A DNA stretch of 64,000 bases from Parelaphostrongylus tenuis (GCA_019055375.1 JAHQIW010007320.1:170075-234074), one strand, 5' to 3'; shown: positions 1 through 11,041, counted from the first letter of the stretch. The notes: a model not told the origin generated them from the sequence alone. Numbers and translations are program-made.

Positions 1-43
1 CCTGCATAATCAATATTCTACAACGTTAATGAAGATGAAGTCT

Positions 44-240
44 TCAAGTAAGCGAGGATACGAACGTAATGCTAGAAGCGCTTGAGTCCTCTCGTAAAAA
101 AGAAGACTGAAACAAATCAATAAAGTGACAAAGTATAAACCTTTCTATAATAAAACTCTCGAGATAATTTTGTCGATTTTTTTCCCAAAAGGGTAAAGTC
201 TTTGCCCCATCTTGTTTTCTTGGCAAGTTCGTGTCGTTCA
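44..240 (-). CDS. Open frame, possible exon, unknown product
   Basis: About 65 codons are open on the minus strand, with a polar mixture of residues (NDTNLPRKQDG near the start). Inside the frame, positions 140-107 have a GT..AG pair with a good TTTCAG acceptor, and the second part stays open in the shifted frame. That intron would be only 34 nt, shorter than usual for nematodes. No domain is recognised. It may be a chance ORF. Confidence 0.2.
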
Positions 241-850
241 CTCTTTGTTATATTGAATTAACAATAGTGCACACTAATGTATTTCCATTTGCCTGATCAT
301 TTTCTAAAGCAAATTTTCTTCAAGAAAGTGCATAACGCGCATTAATAGAACAAAAATGGAGTTAATGCGTTAGTTAATCATCTAATAACGTCAGTAATCA
401 TCATAAATCTACCATATTCTATACCCTTTTTCTAGCTGCGTTAAATACACTGCTATTATTTTATTTAGCCATAAAGTGTTTTTTCAATCAAATATGACAT
501 AAATCGTAAATTAAATAAACCAAACGGCAACAATTTTTGGCATATGCTCAGCTTAGAACGTTGAGAAGTGGGAAGCTTCTAGAAGTTTAAGTTTTCAATT
601 TCTGCTGAATGTCAATGATGGCGTTGGAAAGACGACGGCAATAGCTTTGGTGGAAACGGTGGTGCTAAGAGCCGTCTGGTTGTCAGTTAAGACAAATCAC
701 TTATAGGATTTAATTCCCTTCAATTATTTCTTCATCTGCAGTCACTACTGTCAACATATAATTAGTCTTATCGTAATATTCGTGATTCTTCTGTATATCC
801 CTTTATTATTATTTGACCCAACTTGTCAAAGCCTCAAACATCAATTATGA
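241..850. other. AT-rich intergenic DNA, nothing recognised
   Basis: No repeat, splice-bounded frame or RNA-like structure was recognised between the first open frame and the repeat edge near 850. Confidence 0.4.
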
Positions 851-907
851 GATATACTGAGATTTGAGCGTGATCTTAATAAAACACTCGAAGTAGAAGG
901 TATAAGA
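850..907 (+). repeat. Solo edge of a dispersed repeat (ACACTCGAARTAAAGGTAT motif)
   Basis: The segment reads GATTTGAGCGTG..CTT followed by ACACTCGAA..AAGGTATAAKAT. The same order occurs at 19846-19878 and 26377-26415, and a shorter form at 19535-19565. In those places it flanks MITE-A sequence, so this is probably an isolated end of a related element. Confidence 0.5.
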
Positions 908-1229
908 TTCTTTCATATTGAGTCTTTTTTATATATACTTTAATGAAATAATTTCCAATCCAGCACTTAACCACCTCAATGCTCACCGTCCTGGGACAAG
1001 TTGACAAAAGCTCGAGAATACTACTCGTGCAGCTCATAGTAAACGCCATTCCGTCATAACAATTTAGAAAGTTAACCGTCAAAAAAACCATACATAAAGC
1101 CTCATACTCGGTGAGTGGTTTTTTGCATCCATCGAACGATGCACGACAAGGGCGAGTGAACTTCCATTGGTAAGCTCTCACTTTAGTTATTAGTGGAGTC
1201 GCGTATGACCCGACAGCTTTTTTCAACAA
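876..1229 (-). pseudogene. Possible LTR-retrotransposon integrase remnant (BEL/Pao-like)
   Basis: A 117-codon minus-strand frame contains a stretch of the form SFDG.KKPLTEYE followed by a hydrophobic run and FLNC. BEL/Pao integrases have a similar arrangement near their C-terminal end, where a TE(Y/F)E motif leads into a conserved ILNSRP-type motif. Here the RP is missing and no DDE residues, RNase H, protease or LTRs are visible nearby. If the assignment is right it is a short decayed fragment. It could equally be a chance ORF. Confidence 0.25.
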
Positions 1230-1575
1230 TTTTTACGGCTTTTCCTTCATCATAAGATTTGTTTGGGTTTTTTTTAGTTGACGTTTTTTTCCTGAAAAAC
1301 TGGTTCTTGCTCAAATCTCCTCAATCATTGTATGACGACCTTTAAATTTGATCAACTTGTTTTGTGTTTATGAGAATGTTCCATAATTAACGTCTCCCCA
1401 TCCTTACTATAACTAGAGTTCGGTGTGGGACGTGGGCCACTGATTAAGCGGAAGACGACGCCAATACGTATGTATGGTTCTGACGTACCAATCTCGAAAG
1501 CGCTTTAAACATTCTCTTAGACTATGATGGATGTTTGAAGCGCGGTTTAGAAGCAGTCAATGGGATGGATTTTAA

Positions 1576-1838
1576 TAGGTTGGAGGAATAGTTCTGAGAA
1601 AATGCTTGTAGCTTTTTTAAATGCCAGCCATTTTATGTGTTTTTGAGCTCATCTGAAAGCCCGTCTTCTCCCACGTCGATTGGTATATAATTTATGAATT
1701 ATTTTGGGGCAGAGTTAACAAGCGAGCAAATTAGGTTATCGACAATGAACGAATGGCTGTTGGGTTCGTATACAACGGTGGCAAGTGAACGCATCAATCT
1801 GACTTGAAGCGAAGACACTGTAGGCAGAAATTATTGAA
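1576..1838 (+). mobile_element. Truncated mariner copy (5' part)
   Basis: The copy starts at a TA dinucleotide followed by GGTTGGAGGAA and matches the first ~260 bp of the mariner at 7274-7824. This includes the long terminal repeat and the transposase start region, where the frame reads AELTSEQIRL then NEWLLGS. An in-frame stop replaces a Trp codon after RINLT. Similarity ends near 1838, so the rest of the transposase and the right end are missing. Confidence 0.75.
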
Positions 1839-3000
1839 ATTACCTAATCTATCATTTAGTTATCTAATTAATTGGTTAATTGAATAACTTTTATTAACTA
1901 GTAGTTTTGTCTTTGTTGGGGCTTGTGTGCATAAATAAATGTTCTACGGCATTTTCTCAGAACTTTTCCCACAACCTATTATTTTATGTTTGTCCAAAAA
2001 AACGCATCATAGCAGCGCAGACTTATTCAGGATGTATTTTGATAGCTACTTGTTGTCCTAAGTTATTTTCCTTGAGGAAACGTCTTCGTAGATACGATTA
2101 GGGTTTTGGGGTGTAGTCTCAAACCCCTAGCCTAATCTCTTCCTCTGAACTCCTTCCAATCGGTCAATGATTGTCGGTGCGTGGATATCCTAAGTTAGGT
2201 TTTTTTATTGACGTCGACTGGATGTTTGTTCAACCGACACTAAGTCGGTGTAGGATTAAGAACGCATTTACTAAACTTTTTCGGCGATAAGTCAAATCGC
2301 ACCGTTTTTTCGTCTTCTATTAATGTTTTCGCTTACATGAAAATTGATCGCTACTGATTGATTCTGAACGAAAAGCTCGTGTAGTGTGAGTTCGAGAGAT
2401 AAAATTTCATTTCTAACAACACTTCAATTCGTAATAAACCATTATCAATCCAATAATGAAATGTTTGATCAATCGTTCGAACACCCATTTATCGGGGCTG
2501 TCTGAAATTTGAACTTCAAATAACTTTATCGATTAAATAATCTGCGATAAAGTCATTGCAATGACGAATTTTCCGATAGGTCGGCAACCTTTTGAATGAC
2601 TCAAGAACCTGTCAAAAAAAAACCCTTTCATTTCGAGGAATGAATATCAAATTGAAGGTAGAAGATGATGATGATACAGTGATGGTCTATTGTGAATTCT
2701 TAACAATCACTTTTGCAGTTTTGATTTATTCAAAGTGGCAGTTACTATCTGATTTTTAACGCCTTAATTTAGATATTTCCATTCAAAAATATACCCTGTA
2801 ATATTTGACGAATTTCCAAATAATTATTCTCTGATTCCTTTACTTTTACCCTATTTCCCGTCAGCTTCGTTCATCCTTTAGAACAAATTTCTCGTCGCTA
2901 TTTCTTTTTCCAGCACTGGTTCATTCATCGGAATACAAATTATTGACTATTAATAGGATTCATTTTACTTAGCACTTTATTTGATCCGTCAACACACCTT

Positions 3001-3237
3001 CTTTCACTATGCGGATCCCAGTACTTCTAGCATTCATCGTTTTCGCTTCTTTTTGAACGGCTTTGAATGAGCTAGCCTTCTTGCAATCTCGAGGATAACA
3101 TTGCTGTGGCGTTCCATATGGCGTCGTTGTTGACCGCCGGAGGGAGTTGAGGGGGGAGGGGGGCGGGGGTGAAACTCGGCTCCAGACGCGCCGCGACGAG
3201 CATCACAACCGAGAAGTCTCTCGGCCATTGCGCCCCT
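3001..3237 (-). mobile_element. SINE2 copy, full length
   Basis: On the minus strand it begins with a tRNA-like head (GGGGCGCAATGGCCGAGAG for box A, then GAGCCGAGTTTCACCCC for a box B-like part). It continues through ACTCCCTCCGGCGGTCAAC and ends at GCTAGAAGTACTGGGATCCGC. The same order occurs at 40651-40885 (+) and, more diverged, at 37303-37527, 56570-56808 and 62130-62396 (all -). The body encodes a Lys-rich ORF tail (KPFKKKRKR) that should not be taken for a gene. Confidence 0.7.
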
Positions 3238-3475
3238 AATAAAATTCTTTTTCAAATTCATTTTTGAAGCATCAGAAAACAAAAGAATCTTCTCAATAAT
3301 GGATTATGCGTGTAGTATCCAAGGCTCCAAAGAAGCATAATCTCCAAAACATCAGCCGATGTGATAGAAAAGAAGGGATATCAGTCTCAGGTACTTAAAC
3401 AGAGACATTTCATAAGATAATGGAATAGAAATTCTAGCGAGCACCCAAAAAGAAAGCTGTTTCCGGAAGACTTAC

Positions 3476-3551
3476 CATGGAACTTTTCATGTGTATTTGA
3501 TGCATATTGATCGATACAACATTCCAGTAAATTCTATGACACATCTTCATC
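3476..3551 (-). CDS. Candidate internal exon 3 of a minus-strand gene
   Basis: The 76-nt frame reads MKMCHRIYWNVVSINMH and onward. It is bounded by a TTCGCAG acceptor at 3553-3552 and an ATG|GTAAGT donor starting at 3475. Its start phase (one nucleotide completing a codon) fits the end phase of the exon at 4588-4720. No family is recognised. The phase agreement raises the chance that the three pieces form one transcript, but the exon is short and could be coincidental. Confidence 0.35.
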
Positions 3552-4587
3552 CTGCGAATTACACTACAACGCCTATGCAGTTTGTTTGCTCTCTTAGATC
3601 TCAGTTATAATCAGTTAAAATTCATTACATTCAACTCAGTTTCCATAAACAAGTCCGCTTATTTCTTTTGTTTACATTTCGATTATGTTGCGCATACTGT
3701 GATTTCTAAACGCTTATGGTTCAGTTCTATCGCCCAAGCCAAAATTAATCCTTAATCTCTCCTGAAAATTCACTCAGAAGTGGACTAATCTCAAGTTTTA
3801 CCACCTTCCCGGTAGCGATCGTAGCAATAGAGTGATCAGTCATCCCAAAATTCTCAATCAGTGGCAACTTCTTGTGCTAACAACAACTTCAGAATGTTGT
3901 AGCATGACTACCTCGGGATTTCATGAGAAGAAAACCTTGCCTGGTTATCAGATTATTTGCCTAAATGGGAACTTGCGCCAAAACTTGCACGATAAGTAAG
4001 TCAAAAAAGATTCGGGTTAGAATGATAGGGATTGAAGAAACTGACTGGGTTCCGGGATGATTTTGGTAAGGGACGGATCGGCTTAACCATGAAATAGGAT
4101 ACGGTTATAACCAACTTGACGATAGGATTTCCCATGAAAATTAAGAAGTAGGAATCACACCTGTGATTTTGACAAAAGAAATTATGTTTTCACTCCACAG
4201 ATGTGACTTGCAATTTACTTTTTTCTTTATAATTGCTCAGTTATTCATTGTTTTCTACATCTGTCATGTTATTTCTTCCTCTTGGTTGTTTTCTCATATT
4301 TCCGTTTGATGAGAAAGTTGGATTTCATCATAGCTGGTGATCTTTGAGCGATGTGGTTATTTTCGTAGTCATTACTTTTTTAATGATACCCTCCAGAATT
4401 CTTTGCCGATGTGTGATTTCTTCCTGCCGGATTTTATTTTGAGTTTTTCGTTCCTGCTTTTTCCCCCCACTCTATCTTTTTATCGTTCTGATTTTGTACG
4501 TTGACAGCTTTCCCTTTCGGTCTCTACGATAATGCACTCTGCTTAGCACTGGAATTTTCTCTTATCGACTTTTTTATGGATAGTTAC

Positions 4588-4720
4588 CCCTCAACTTGTG
4601 ATGATTCCGTATTGCTATGGGTTCCTCTTCTCTGGAATTTTGCTGATTTATCCCACCGATTGTCACTGCGATATGTCAGCTTACTAAGCATTTCTGCTTC
4701 AATGGAATTCGTTGGAACTA
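4588..4720 (-). CDS. Candidate internal exon 2 of a minus-strand gene
   Basis: This purine-rich 133-nt frame encodes about 44 residues, beginning VPTNSIEAEMLSKLTYRS and ending SSQVEG. It is rich in Ser, Arg, Lys and Glu and has no membrane segment. The acceptor (AAGCCAG) is weak. The donor reads GAGGG|GTAACT. The entry phase (two nucleotides) fits the exit phase of the exon at 5179-5433, and the exit phase fits the exon at 3476-3551. The antisense ORF over 4501-4749 is pyrimidine-rich and less like nematode exons. Product unknown. Confidence 0.42.
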
Positions 4721-4953
4721 CTGGCTTACAGCTTTTTGACAGATATTGATTAGTCTTGTTCGTATTCACAATTACCGTCCAATCAATACAGTATTCAAAG
4801 CCGATCTTTGTGGTAATGTTACCTGTGGTGTATTATCTCCTATGTATATGTAATACTACACATTCATAACTTTATGACTCTTCACTAGTTCCTCATAATC
4901 TCGAACAGCGTAATATCGATTGATTGTTCAATATCTCCAATAGGACGATCGAT

Positions 4954-5136
4954 TTATTGATCAGGTCGCTTCGCTGTGCTGTTGTGTTTTGACGCGTGCC
5001 AGAGATTATGCAAATACCGAAAAGTTGACGCGCTGATTCGCATTGTTGCGATAAGTAAACGGCTCGGGAGAGCGATCAATACGATCAATAAGAGGTTAGA
5101 TAAATAATTCAGTAATACCAAACTAAAGCGGTACAT
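4954..5136 (-). CDS. Alternative 3' open frame with hydrophobic segment
   Basis: This 60-codon minus frame has a hydrophobic stretch (NYLSNLLLIVLIALPSRLL) and ends at TAA at the bases TCAATAAATCG, where an AATAAA hexamer overlaps the stop. A CCGCTTTAG acceptor near 5122 lies 56 nt below the GTGAGG donor of the exon at 5179-5433, a typical nematode intron length. Joining in the open hydrophobic frame needs a different reading frame in that exon, so the link is uncertain. It may be an alternative end or chance. Confidence 0.2.
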   Translation of the reverse strand: MYRFSLVLLNYLSNLLLIVLIALPSRLLIATMRISASTFRYLHNLWHASKHNSTAKRPDQ

Positions 5137-5178
5137 AGTTGCTTAGATGGTTTATTTCCACAAATCATGCCACCTCAC

Positions 5179-5433
5179 CTTTTTCCATTAATCTCGATGC
5201 ACTCTTTGGAACTTTTATCCATGGGATTGATGAGTTCTTGTGTGAGTTTGGATGGAGACTGAAGACAAGCCATCTATCTCTCCTCACTGGAATATATATT
5301 TGTGGCCAACTGTGGTCTGTCCCGGAATCCTGAAGCAGCTCCATTGGGTCGTTCTCGGAGCAGTCCATGTTGGTCGATAGGGATGGAGAGTTACTCGCCT
5401 GCAGTTCAGATCCTTCCGGAGAAATAATAACTC
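5179..5433 (-). CDS. Candidate exon 1 (first recognised) of a minus-strand gene
   Basis: The frame is open for 84 codons between a TCTCAG acceptor at 5435-5434 and an AAAAAG|GTGAGG donor. It reads VIISPEGSELQASNSPS, then an acidic stretch with MDCSENDPMELLQD, then a more basic C-terminal half (PVRRDRWLVF). It is Ser- and acid-rich, with no signal peptide or known fold seen. Its exit phase matches the exon at 4588-4720 across a ~460-nt intron. The ATG at 5368-5366 could be an initiator, although the frame is open upstream to the splice site. This is the best exon candidate in the left half of the window. Product unknown. Confidence 0.5.
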
Positions 5434-5689
5434 CTGAGAGTTACCGACTAGCCGATCGACAACGATGATGTAGAGCTAGTCCATAAGTGATCAAACATTC
5501 ACAATGATTCAGAATATGTAAAAAATTTTTTTTTTCAAAGCTTCCGTGCCACAGTAGACAACATTCTGGCTTGCTGACAAAAAATGAACTGTACTGCCCA
5601 TTTGTAACCCTATGATTAGTTATTCTTTGTTATTAAGCGAATAGCACGATATTGAAAAATATTTATTACACTAACATTTTGACGTCTTC

Positions 5690-6095
5690 GTTTTCTTCAG
5701 AGCAGATAATTCGAGTCAATATCTACAGCCGTTCATCCTCGTGATGGTCATCGTCTTCGTTCCCTTCAAATCAAATCTTCTTTGGTGGAGCACTGCTTAA
5801 GCGAGAAACCTCACTCGGCGATGGTCTTCCTTTGTATCACCCGTCGTCCCCTTGATCGTGGAGTGCTCGAGTGGGCACCAATAAAATTCCCATTTTCCCG
5901 TTTCGCCCTGGAAGAATATCTCGATAATCCTCTTTGCTCTTGGAATTCGTTGAGCATCATATCTTTCTCTCAAGGTATTCGTAAAAAAAGTCCCATCACC
6001 GAACCCTGTTCCTGTGGAGTGCTTGATAACCCGAGGAATTCAGTCGACATACCGACGGGGCCAACTGGATTGTCTTTTATACTTATTTTTGTAAC
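5690..6095 (-). CDS. Coding-like minus-strand stretch, exon boundaries unclear
   Basis: One minus frame reads KDNPVGPVGMSTEFLG and, after one TGA, continues MMLNEFQEQRGLSRYSS through RGRRVIQRKTIAE. Just beyond is an acidic EDDDHHEDER tract. A second frame is also open over the middle part. Possible donors are CGA|GTGAGG near 5812 and CG|GTATGT near 6047. The stretch lies upstream of the candidate exon at 5179-5433 on the same strand, so it could hold 5' exons of that gene. The 112-codon plus-strand ORF over 5782-6120 is its antisense and uses a non-ATG start. Confidence 0.3.
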
Positions 6096-6182
6096 GAAAT
6101 CAAAGAAATATCAGTTTTGAATTTACTTTATTGCAGTCAAGAGTTAAAGTCTGTAGGGCCCATGAAGTTTTGTTTTGCAGCT

Positions 6183-6273
6183 GACATGAATTTTATTACC
6201 AATCGGGAAGTCAATGAATTTGTAACATATAAAACACTGGAAAGAGATTTGCCTACATCTGACGGGGGTTGTT
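6183..6273 (+). CDS. Short open frame after a GTTTTGCAG acceptor
   Basis: After the acceptor at 6178-6180 the frame reads DMNFITNREVNEFVTYKTL and ends at a TAG near 6272 after DGGC. It could be a terminal exon of a plus-strand gene. No partner exon or poly(A) signal was found nearby. Confidence 0.2.
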
Positions 6274-7092
6274 AGCGCATGCCATTAACTACGACTATTA
6301 CAATCGATACTGGTAGTTGATTCGTTTGGAATGTGATGGTTTTATAGTAAATTGCATTGATGTATAATTTGAGCAATAGCTGTAGTTGTTTGAAAATGTA
6401 GAACAACGGCTAGAACAATCCTAGTGCTAACATATTCGATTCCCTTTCTTTCTCGCAGCTCCCACACCCCTATACCTCACCCAGCTCTTTCATTTTCCTC
6501 CAGCAAGTCGTTGCATACGTGCCGCCTACGGGTCAATGACGTCTGTTTTTTTTCCTTTGAATTACAGAGTTTTTCTGAGTCATGAGTGGTACGGTATTGG
6601 TGCGTTCTGATCACGACTTACATAGATGGCGATGTTTTTCTGTTTTGATTAAAAAGCGTTTCAATGTTTATCGGTTATCTATCAGTAACGTGGTACTCAG
6701 AAGATATTATAAATCCTATGCGATAGGTATTTTGTTCCTTTTTACTCTATGAACTCGTAAAATTTAGAACAATAACCCGATCCAGAACCGGCTATTTATT
6801 GGTCCGTCATCGCTTTCAGCTGCAGGAACACTAAGAGCATATCACACTTTTGTGTGAGGTGATTTTTTTCCTCGTGAAGTTATAGTCACTAGTGCTTAAG
6901 GGGTTCTGCTAAGCGTCCGAATGGCAATGAATTGAACTGCTTCCGAGATCAAGTGTCCTTGTAGAAGGTCACGCTATCATTAAGAGAGTAAACCATCAAT
7001 CCTCACCTCATAGTCTGAGTCATTGGCAGGAAGTATGGGCGAATATCATAGCTACTATAACGATATAGCATGTTTTGAGCCGTTGTAAGGTC

Positions 7093-7941
7093 TAAGTGCT
7101 AGACAGGCGCCTGTTTTGTTCAATACATGTTATGTCATTATCACACTATTATTGTTTTTGGAGTATGAAAAAGCGGTCGAATAGAGAGGTATGATTTAGT
7201 TCAGCAGCCACAGGCTCGACTGCTGGTCTCTGCAACATCAGGGGATTCTATCACCTGATTTGCGGTGACTTGATAGGTTGGGAAGAAAGTTTTGAGAAAA
7301 TGCTATTAACTTTTTTTGCGTGTCAGCCATCTTTTGTGTTTTTGGGTTCATTTGAAAGCCCGTCTTCTCCCGCGTTGATTGGTATATAATTTATCTACCT
7401 ATTTCAATATGGAGTTAACTAGCGAGCAAATTAGGTTGTTGATGATGCACGAATGGCTGTTGAGTTCAAATGCAACGGTGGCAGGTAAACGCATCAGTCT
7501 GGCTTGGGGCGAAGACACAGTTGGCAATAGTACGGTGTACAGGTGGTTCAAAAGTTTGACGAAGGTAAAGAAAATTTGTAAGATCAGCCGCGTTCAGGTC
7601 ATCCAAAGAAAGTTGATCGTCACAACCATTCGTTAAATCCACAGCCATTAGTGCATCATCAACAACCTAGTTTGCTCGCTCGTTAAGTCCTTGTAGAGAT
7701 AAGTAGATAAACTAAATACCAATCAACGCGGTAGGGGACGGGCTTTCAAAAGAGCCATAAAGACAGAAAATGGCTAACACCCAAAAAAGTTACAAGCTTT
7801 TCTCAGAAATTTTTCTCCAACTTATTATTAGTCGACGCCGATTCCTTCATAGAAGAGTATAGCCTCAAGAGAATGGCTGAACCGAGGGACTGTACCACTG
7901 GAGAGTCCTGGAGAACGAAACAGGCGCCTGTCTAGCACTTA
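7093..7941. repeat. Region bounded by a perfect 24-bp inverted repeat
   Basis: Bases 7093-7116 (TAAGTGCTAGACAGGCGCCTG plus TTT) are the exact reverse complement of 7918-7941. The core ACAGGCGCCTGT is itself palindromic. Beyond the arms, 7124-7190 and 7950-8015 also resemble each other directly (GTTATGT.., then GAAAAAG.GGT.GAAT). The mariner at 7274-7824 lies inside. Confidence 0.65.
7274..7824 (+). mobile_element. Internally deleted mariner with long terminal inverted repeats
   Basis: TA dinucleotides at 7274-7275 and 7823-7824 fit a mariner target duplication. The left end (7276-7384) and the right end (7715-7822) are inverted repeats of about 110 bp, matching at roughly four bases in five by eye. 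ATG at 7409 opens a transposase N-terminus (MELTSEQIRL, then VYRWFKS, the typical helix-turn-helix spacing). A one-base shift near 7551 moves to a frame with DEGKENL, a stop, then DQPRSGHPKK, the usual mariner linker region. The catalytic domain is deleted. Related to the hookworm mariners by context, which is inference. Confidence 0.85.
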
Positions 7942-7985
7942 CACATTACGAACGTTATGTTACATCTTATTAAACTATATAGTTT

Positions 7986-8228
7986 TTGAGTGGGTCTTTG
8001 AAAAAGTGGTGGAATGGAAACATAATAAATATTCCGAATGAGTGGGAAGAGGTGAAGACGGTGCTGTTATCGCATATCACAGCGGCGAGGATAATTAGTT
8101 TTGGATTGCATTTGTTTGATCGCATTTGTCCTGGCTTAAGTTCAAAAGGAAATTGGTCGAAATTGAATGGAAATTTACAAAATGGCGAAGGAGCACTAAA
8201 AGGCTTCAAACAGAAATTGATGGCATAA
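7986..8228 (+). other. Open frame of unknown meaning next to the inverted repeat
   Basis: An 80-codon frame (SGSLKKWWNGNIINI..) starts just past the right arm of the 24-bp inverted repeat. No splice sites of quality and no known domain are seen. It may be part of the larger element around the mariner. Confidence 0.15.
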
Positions 8229-8298
8229 CTAGTTGTCTATTCCTTGAAATTCTGAGTTTTTTCTACAGTAGTCATTATTGTCATGTTATTTGTTTTGA

Positions 8299-8610
8299 TG
8301 TGGGGTAGCGCAGTGACTAGTGATGTAATGTATATCAGAGAGCCAGGTGATAAGCTATGCACGAGTTCAATCCCCTACCCCATCACTCTTGCAGTCAATC
8401 GACTAAACGTCCGAAAGTTCCTTGGCTCGGTACCATCGAAATTTCAAGGAGAGTCGTGTCTACGGCTTTCAGAGGGAAGTCGAAATCTAAGCACCAGCCG
8501 AAAACTCGTGAAATTTTCCCAGATTTTTGTGAAGGATGCGCCTGCATGCTTGGAAACAAACTGGTCGCGGGAACCATTGGGAATCACAATATAAATTTTG
8601 ACAAGGTGTT
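8299..8610 (+). mobile_element. SINE4 copy (tRNA-like head plus body)
   Basis: The head starts GGGGTAGCGCAGTGACTAG (box A) and ends GAGTTCAATCCCCTACCCC. The ends GGGGTAG and CTACCCC can pair as a 7-bp acceptor-like stem. The body (CACTCTTGCAGTCAATCG.. to GATTTTTGTGAAGGATGCG) aligns with 18486-18790. ORFs of 60-103 codons here are SINE body, not genes. Confidence 0.7.
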
Positions 8611-8639
8611 AGGTGAAAATGGAAAAAACTGTTTTTTTT

Positions 8640-9300
8640 AAGGCATTGTGAATACATTTAACTGATTTTCCACGGTGAATCGGTGTATGTATCGTAATCT
8701 GTAGGATCCTTAGGTATGAAACAAATTATTTCTATGACAGAAGTGGTAGAGAGGTTTTAACGTATCTTTTCAAAAATAGGATAAGCAATTTTGAGTCGTA
8801 ATAAAGGGTTTATGAGTTTTTTTTCCAAAATTAGTGATGTTTTTTGAAATGTTTAATGTTTTCCCCAGACATGATTATTTTGAGTTTTTGATAGGTACGA
8901 TGGGGTACGAGACGATTCGTTTAGATCGACTTTCTAGCCGACGTCGGCATTGAAAATCAGGTTTTTGTTTCCTTGATGATCCGACACAACGTTGTTATAA
9001 CAATATTTAATGTGTTCGGCCTTGGTTTAATGTTTTATCGAGTTTCTTTCTCTTCTCTGTGTTTTATGTTGGAACGCTGGAGAATCACCACATCGATTCG
9101 TGAATTATTGTGCATTAATTTATTTTTTTATTCCATATATGAGTTGTAATTCTCCTAATTTAAACTTTAACATCTTTAATCCAGATATATTTCGTCATAA
9201 CTGTGGTTGCTAGAGGTCTGGGTCATTATCATCCTCTAGGCTGAAAAGTAGTCCCTCATTTTTATGCAGATCTACAACTAAGAATAAACCGGTGGGGAGG
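8640..9300. other. Intergenic DNA, nothing recognised
   Basis: AT-rich sequence without a convincing repeat copy or splice-bounded frame. Confidence 0.4.
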
Positions 9301-9309
9301 AGTCAATAC

Positions 9310-9680
9310 CATCGTTTTTTTGTCTTTTCTGGTTTATTTTCCTCTTTGCAAAACTTTCTTCTTTCTTTTTATCATTGTTTCTTACATATAACATGGCTTA
9401 CGAAGTAATTTTCTGCTTCTTGTAGTCGCTTCATCACAATACTTCATCGTTTTCCGTCGTCTCTTTTCCCTTGCTGTTCTAATGAGTCTTCCTCACACTT
9501 TTTTTTCTCGTCTCTTGTTCTTTTCCTTTCTTCGGCAAGCTCTTTCTTTTTCTTCTTTAGGCGCAATTTGAATTGTAATTTGAGAAATCATGCCTACTGG
9601 TGTATTCACTATCCTAATCTTTTTTTTTCTTGTTTGCTCTGCTCTTTTGCTTTTCCTTTGCCTGATTTTTTTCCTTAGCC
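9310..9680 (+). repeat. Pyrimidine-rich tract
   Basis: Strong C+T bias on the plus strand (runs such as CTTCTTTCTTTTTATC and TTTTTCTCGTCTCTTG), followed by an AGAGAGAGAGAGGAGAG run near 9692. It is low-complexity DNA. Similar tracts lie at 39000-39320 and 53640-53700. Confidence 0.6.
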
Positions 9681-11041
9681 AATATATGTATTAGAGAGAG
9701 AGAGAGGAGAGCATCATGCACTATAGAGGTTGTTTTACTTTCCACTCATCTTTAATTGAGGGCAACTTTCCTATTCACTTGGGATAGTCGATCATTGACA
9801 GGTGACGCTGACCTCAATATAAAATTTATTTTGTCAGTATCTTACAGGTTTAGAGAGTTCTACTCGTGGCACAACGCGATAATCAAACGGCTTGAAGAGG
9901 TCCTATTTCGTCACAAACGGGTAGCTGAACCAATCATTTGTAAAGGCTATCGTGGCTCGGACGATGATTACCATTTTGGACTTCTGGTATTGGCTTGCTT
10001 CAGATGAAATTTCGGGTGAATGGATATGAAGCTCCATTTCAGCTCAAGTGAAACTGCCCAGTGTCGAGTTGAAGTTGGCCATTAACATCCTCCCATAGTT
10101 CGCCCAACATCCCTATGTGTAATCCACAAACCATTGGAATATGAACTGGTGGAAACTAAATCACTGTTTTGGTTTTCCAATGTCCAAATCTTTGCCAATG
10201 AAATTCACGTTTTCTTCATCCCGTCACAATTTCCTCATTTTTTTCGAGTTCACAGAAACTCGTTTCGTTTTTCCTCCGGAACAACGACTTTTACCTGCAT
10301 TTCACGTCTAAGGAACTCAAAAATGTAAAGGACTGTAAAAAAAAATGAGTAAACGGTCCATGGAGAGGTAGGGGCTAAGTCTTCTACTTAGTGATTCAGG
10401 AATGTGTGGAATTTTAAACGAAATCTGCCATCGTCAAACCCATCGAATCGATGAGGCGACCTTTATTGGCATTTATGGCAGTTGTTCATTCCGTGGACAA
10501 TCAACGATGATGATTTGAACGATAAACTAAAAATGGCTGGCGTGAGCCATGTCACGCTTACTCAGCTTGCCATTTATTCATCTGCCCTAAACAATAGTGG
10601 TTGTATAGCTGAATGCTCTTACAATGTTGTGCTACTACCGTAATACGAATTCCGACCATTGCATGCAGCTTTTATTTTTCTTATTTCGTGCCCAAAATAT
10701 TTATATCGAATGAAAAACCCTGGAGAACATGATTTCAAAAAACTGATTTTCTGTTAACTGATCTTGTTTTCCCTACCTCTGAAATCTTAAGTTAGCCGTA
10801 TCATCGTTTTTCCAGGGCCATTACCAACCGTCTCCTGGATGTGGTAGTCCGGAGGAGGACTTCCTGACTTACGAGTGAATTATTGTCCCACCATGGCCGT
10901 AGTTCCTGATGTCGGCTAACTGGATTTTCTCATGAAAGCCGTAAGGTTTTTTCACTGGCTTAGTGTCGATGTGTCCAAAACACAACTGATATTGAAAGAA
11001 TGCAAATTGTGTTTTACTTCATTGAAGTTAAGCGTAGAAGG

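Noticed and set aside
2101..2130. Telomere-like repeat
   Set aside because: TAGGGTTTTGGGG is a single occurrence, not an array.
3034..3282. 82-codon Arg/Pro-rich ORF
   Set aside because: It spans the SINE2 copy at 3001-3237, and its Lys-rich end is the SINE body.
5782..6120. 112-codon plus-strand ORF
   Set aside because: It has a non-ATG start, no acceptor that keeps the frame open, and lies antisense to a more protein-like minus stretch.
8299..8385. Possible functional tRNA gene
   Set aside because: An acceptor-like stem pairs, but the anticodon and T arms do not fit and the downstream body is shared with 18486-18790.
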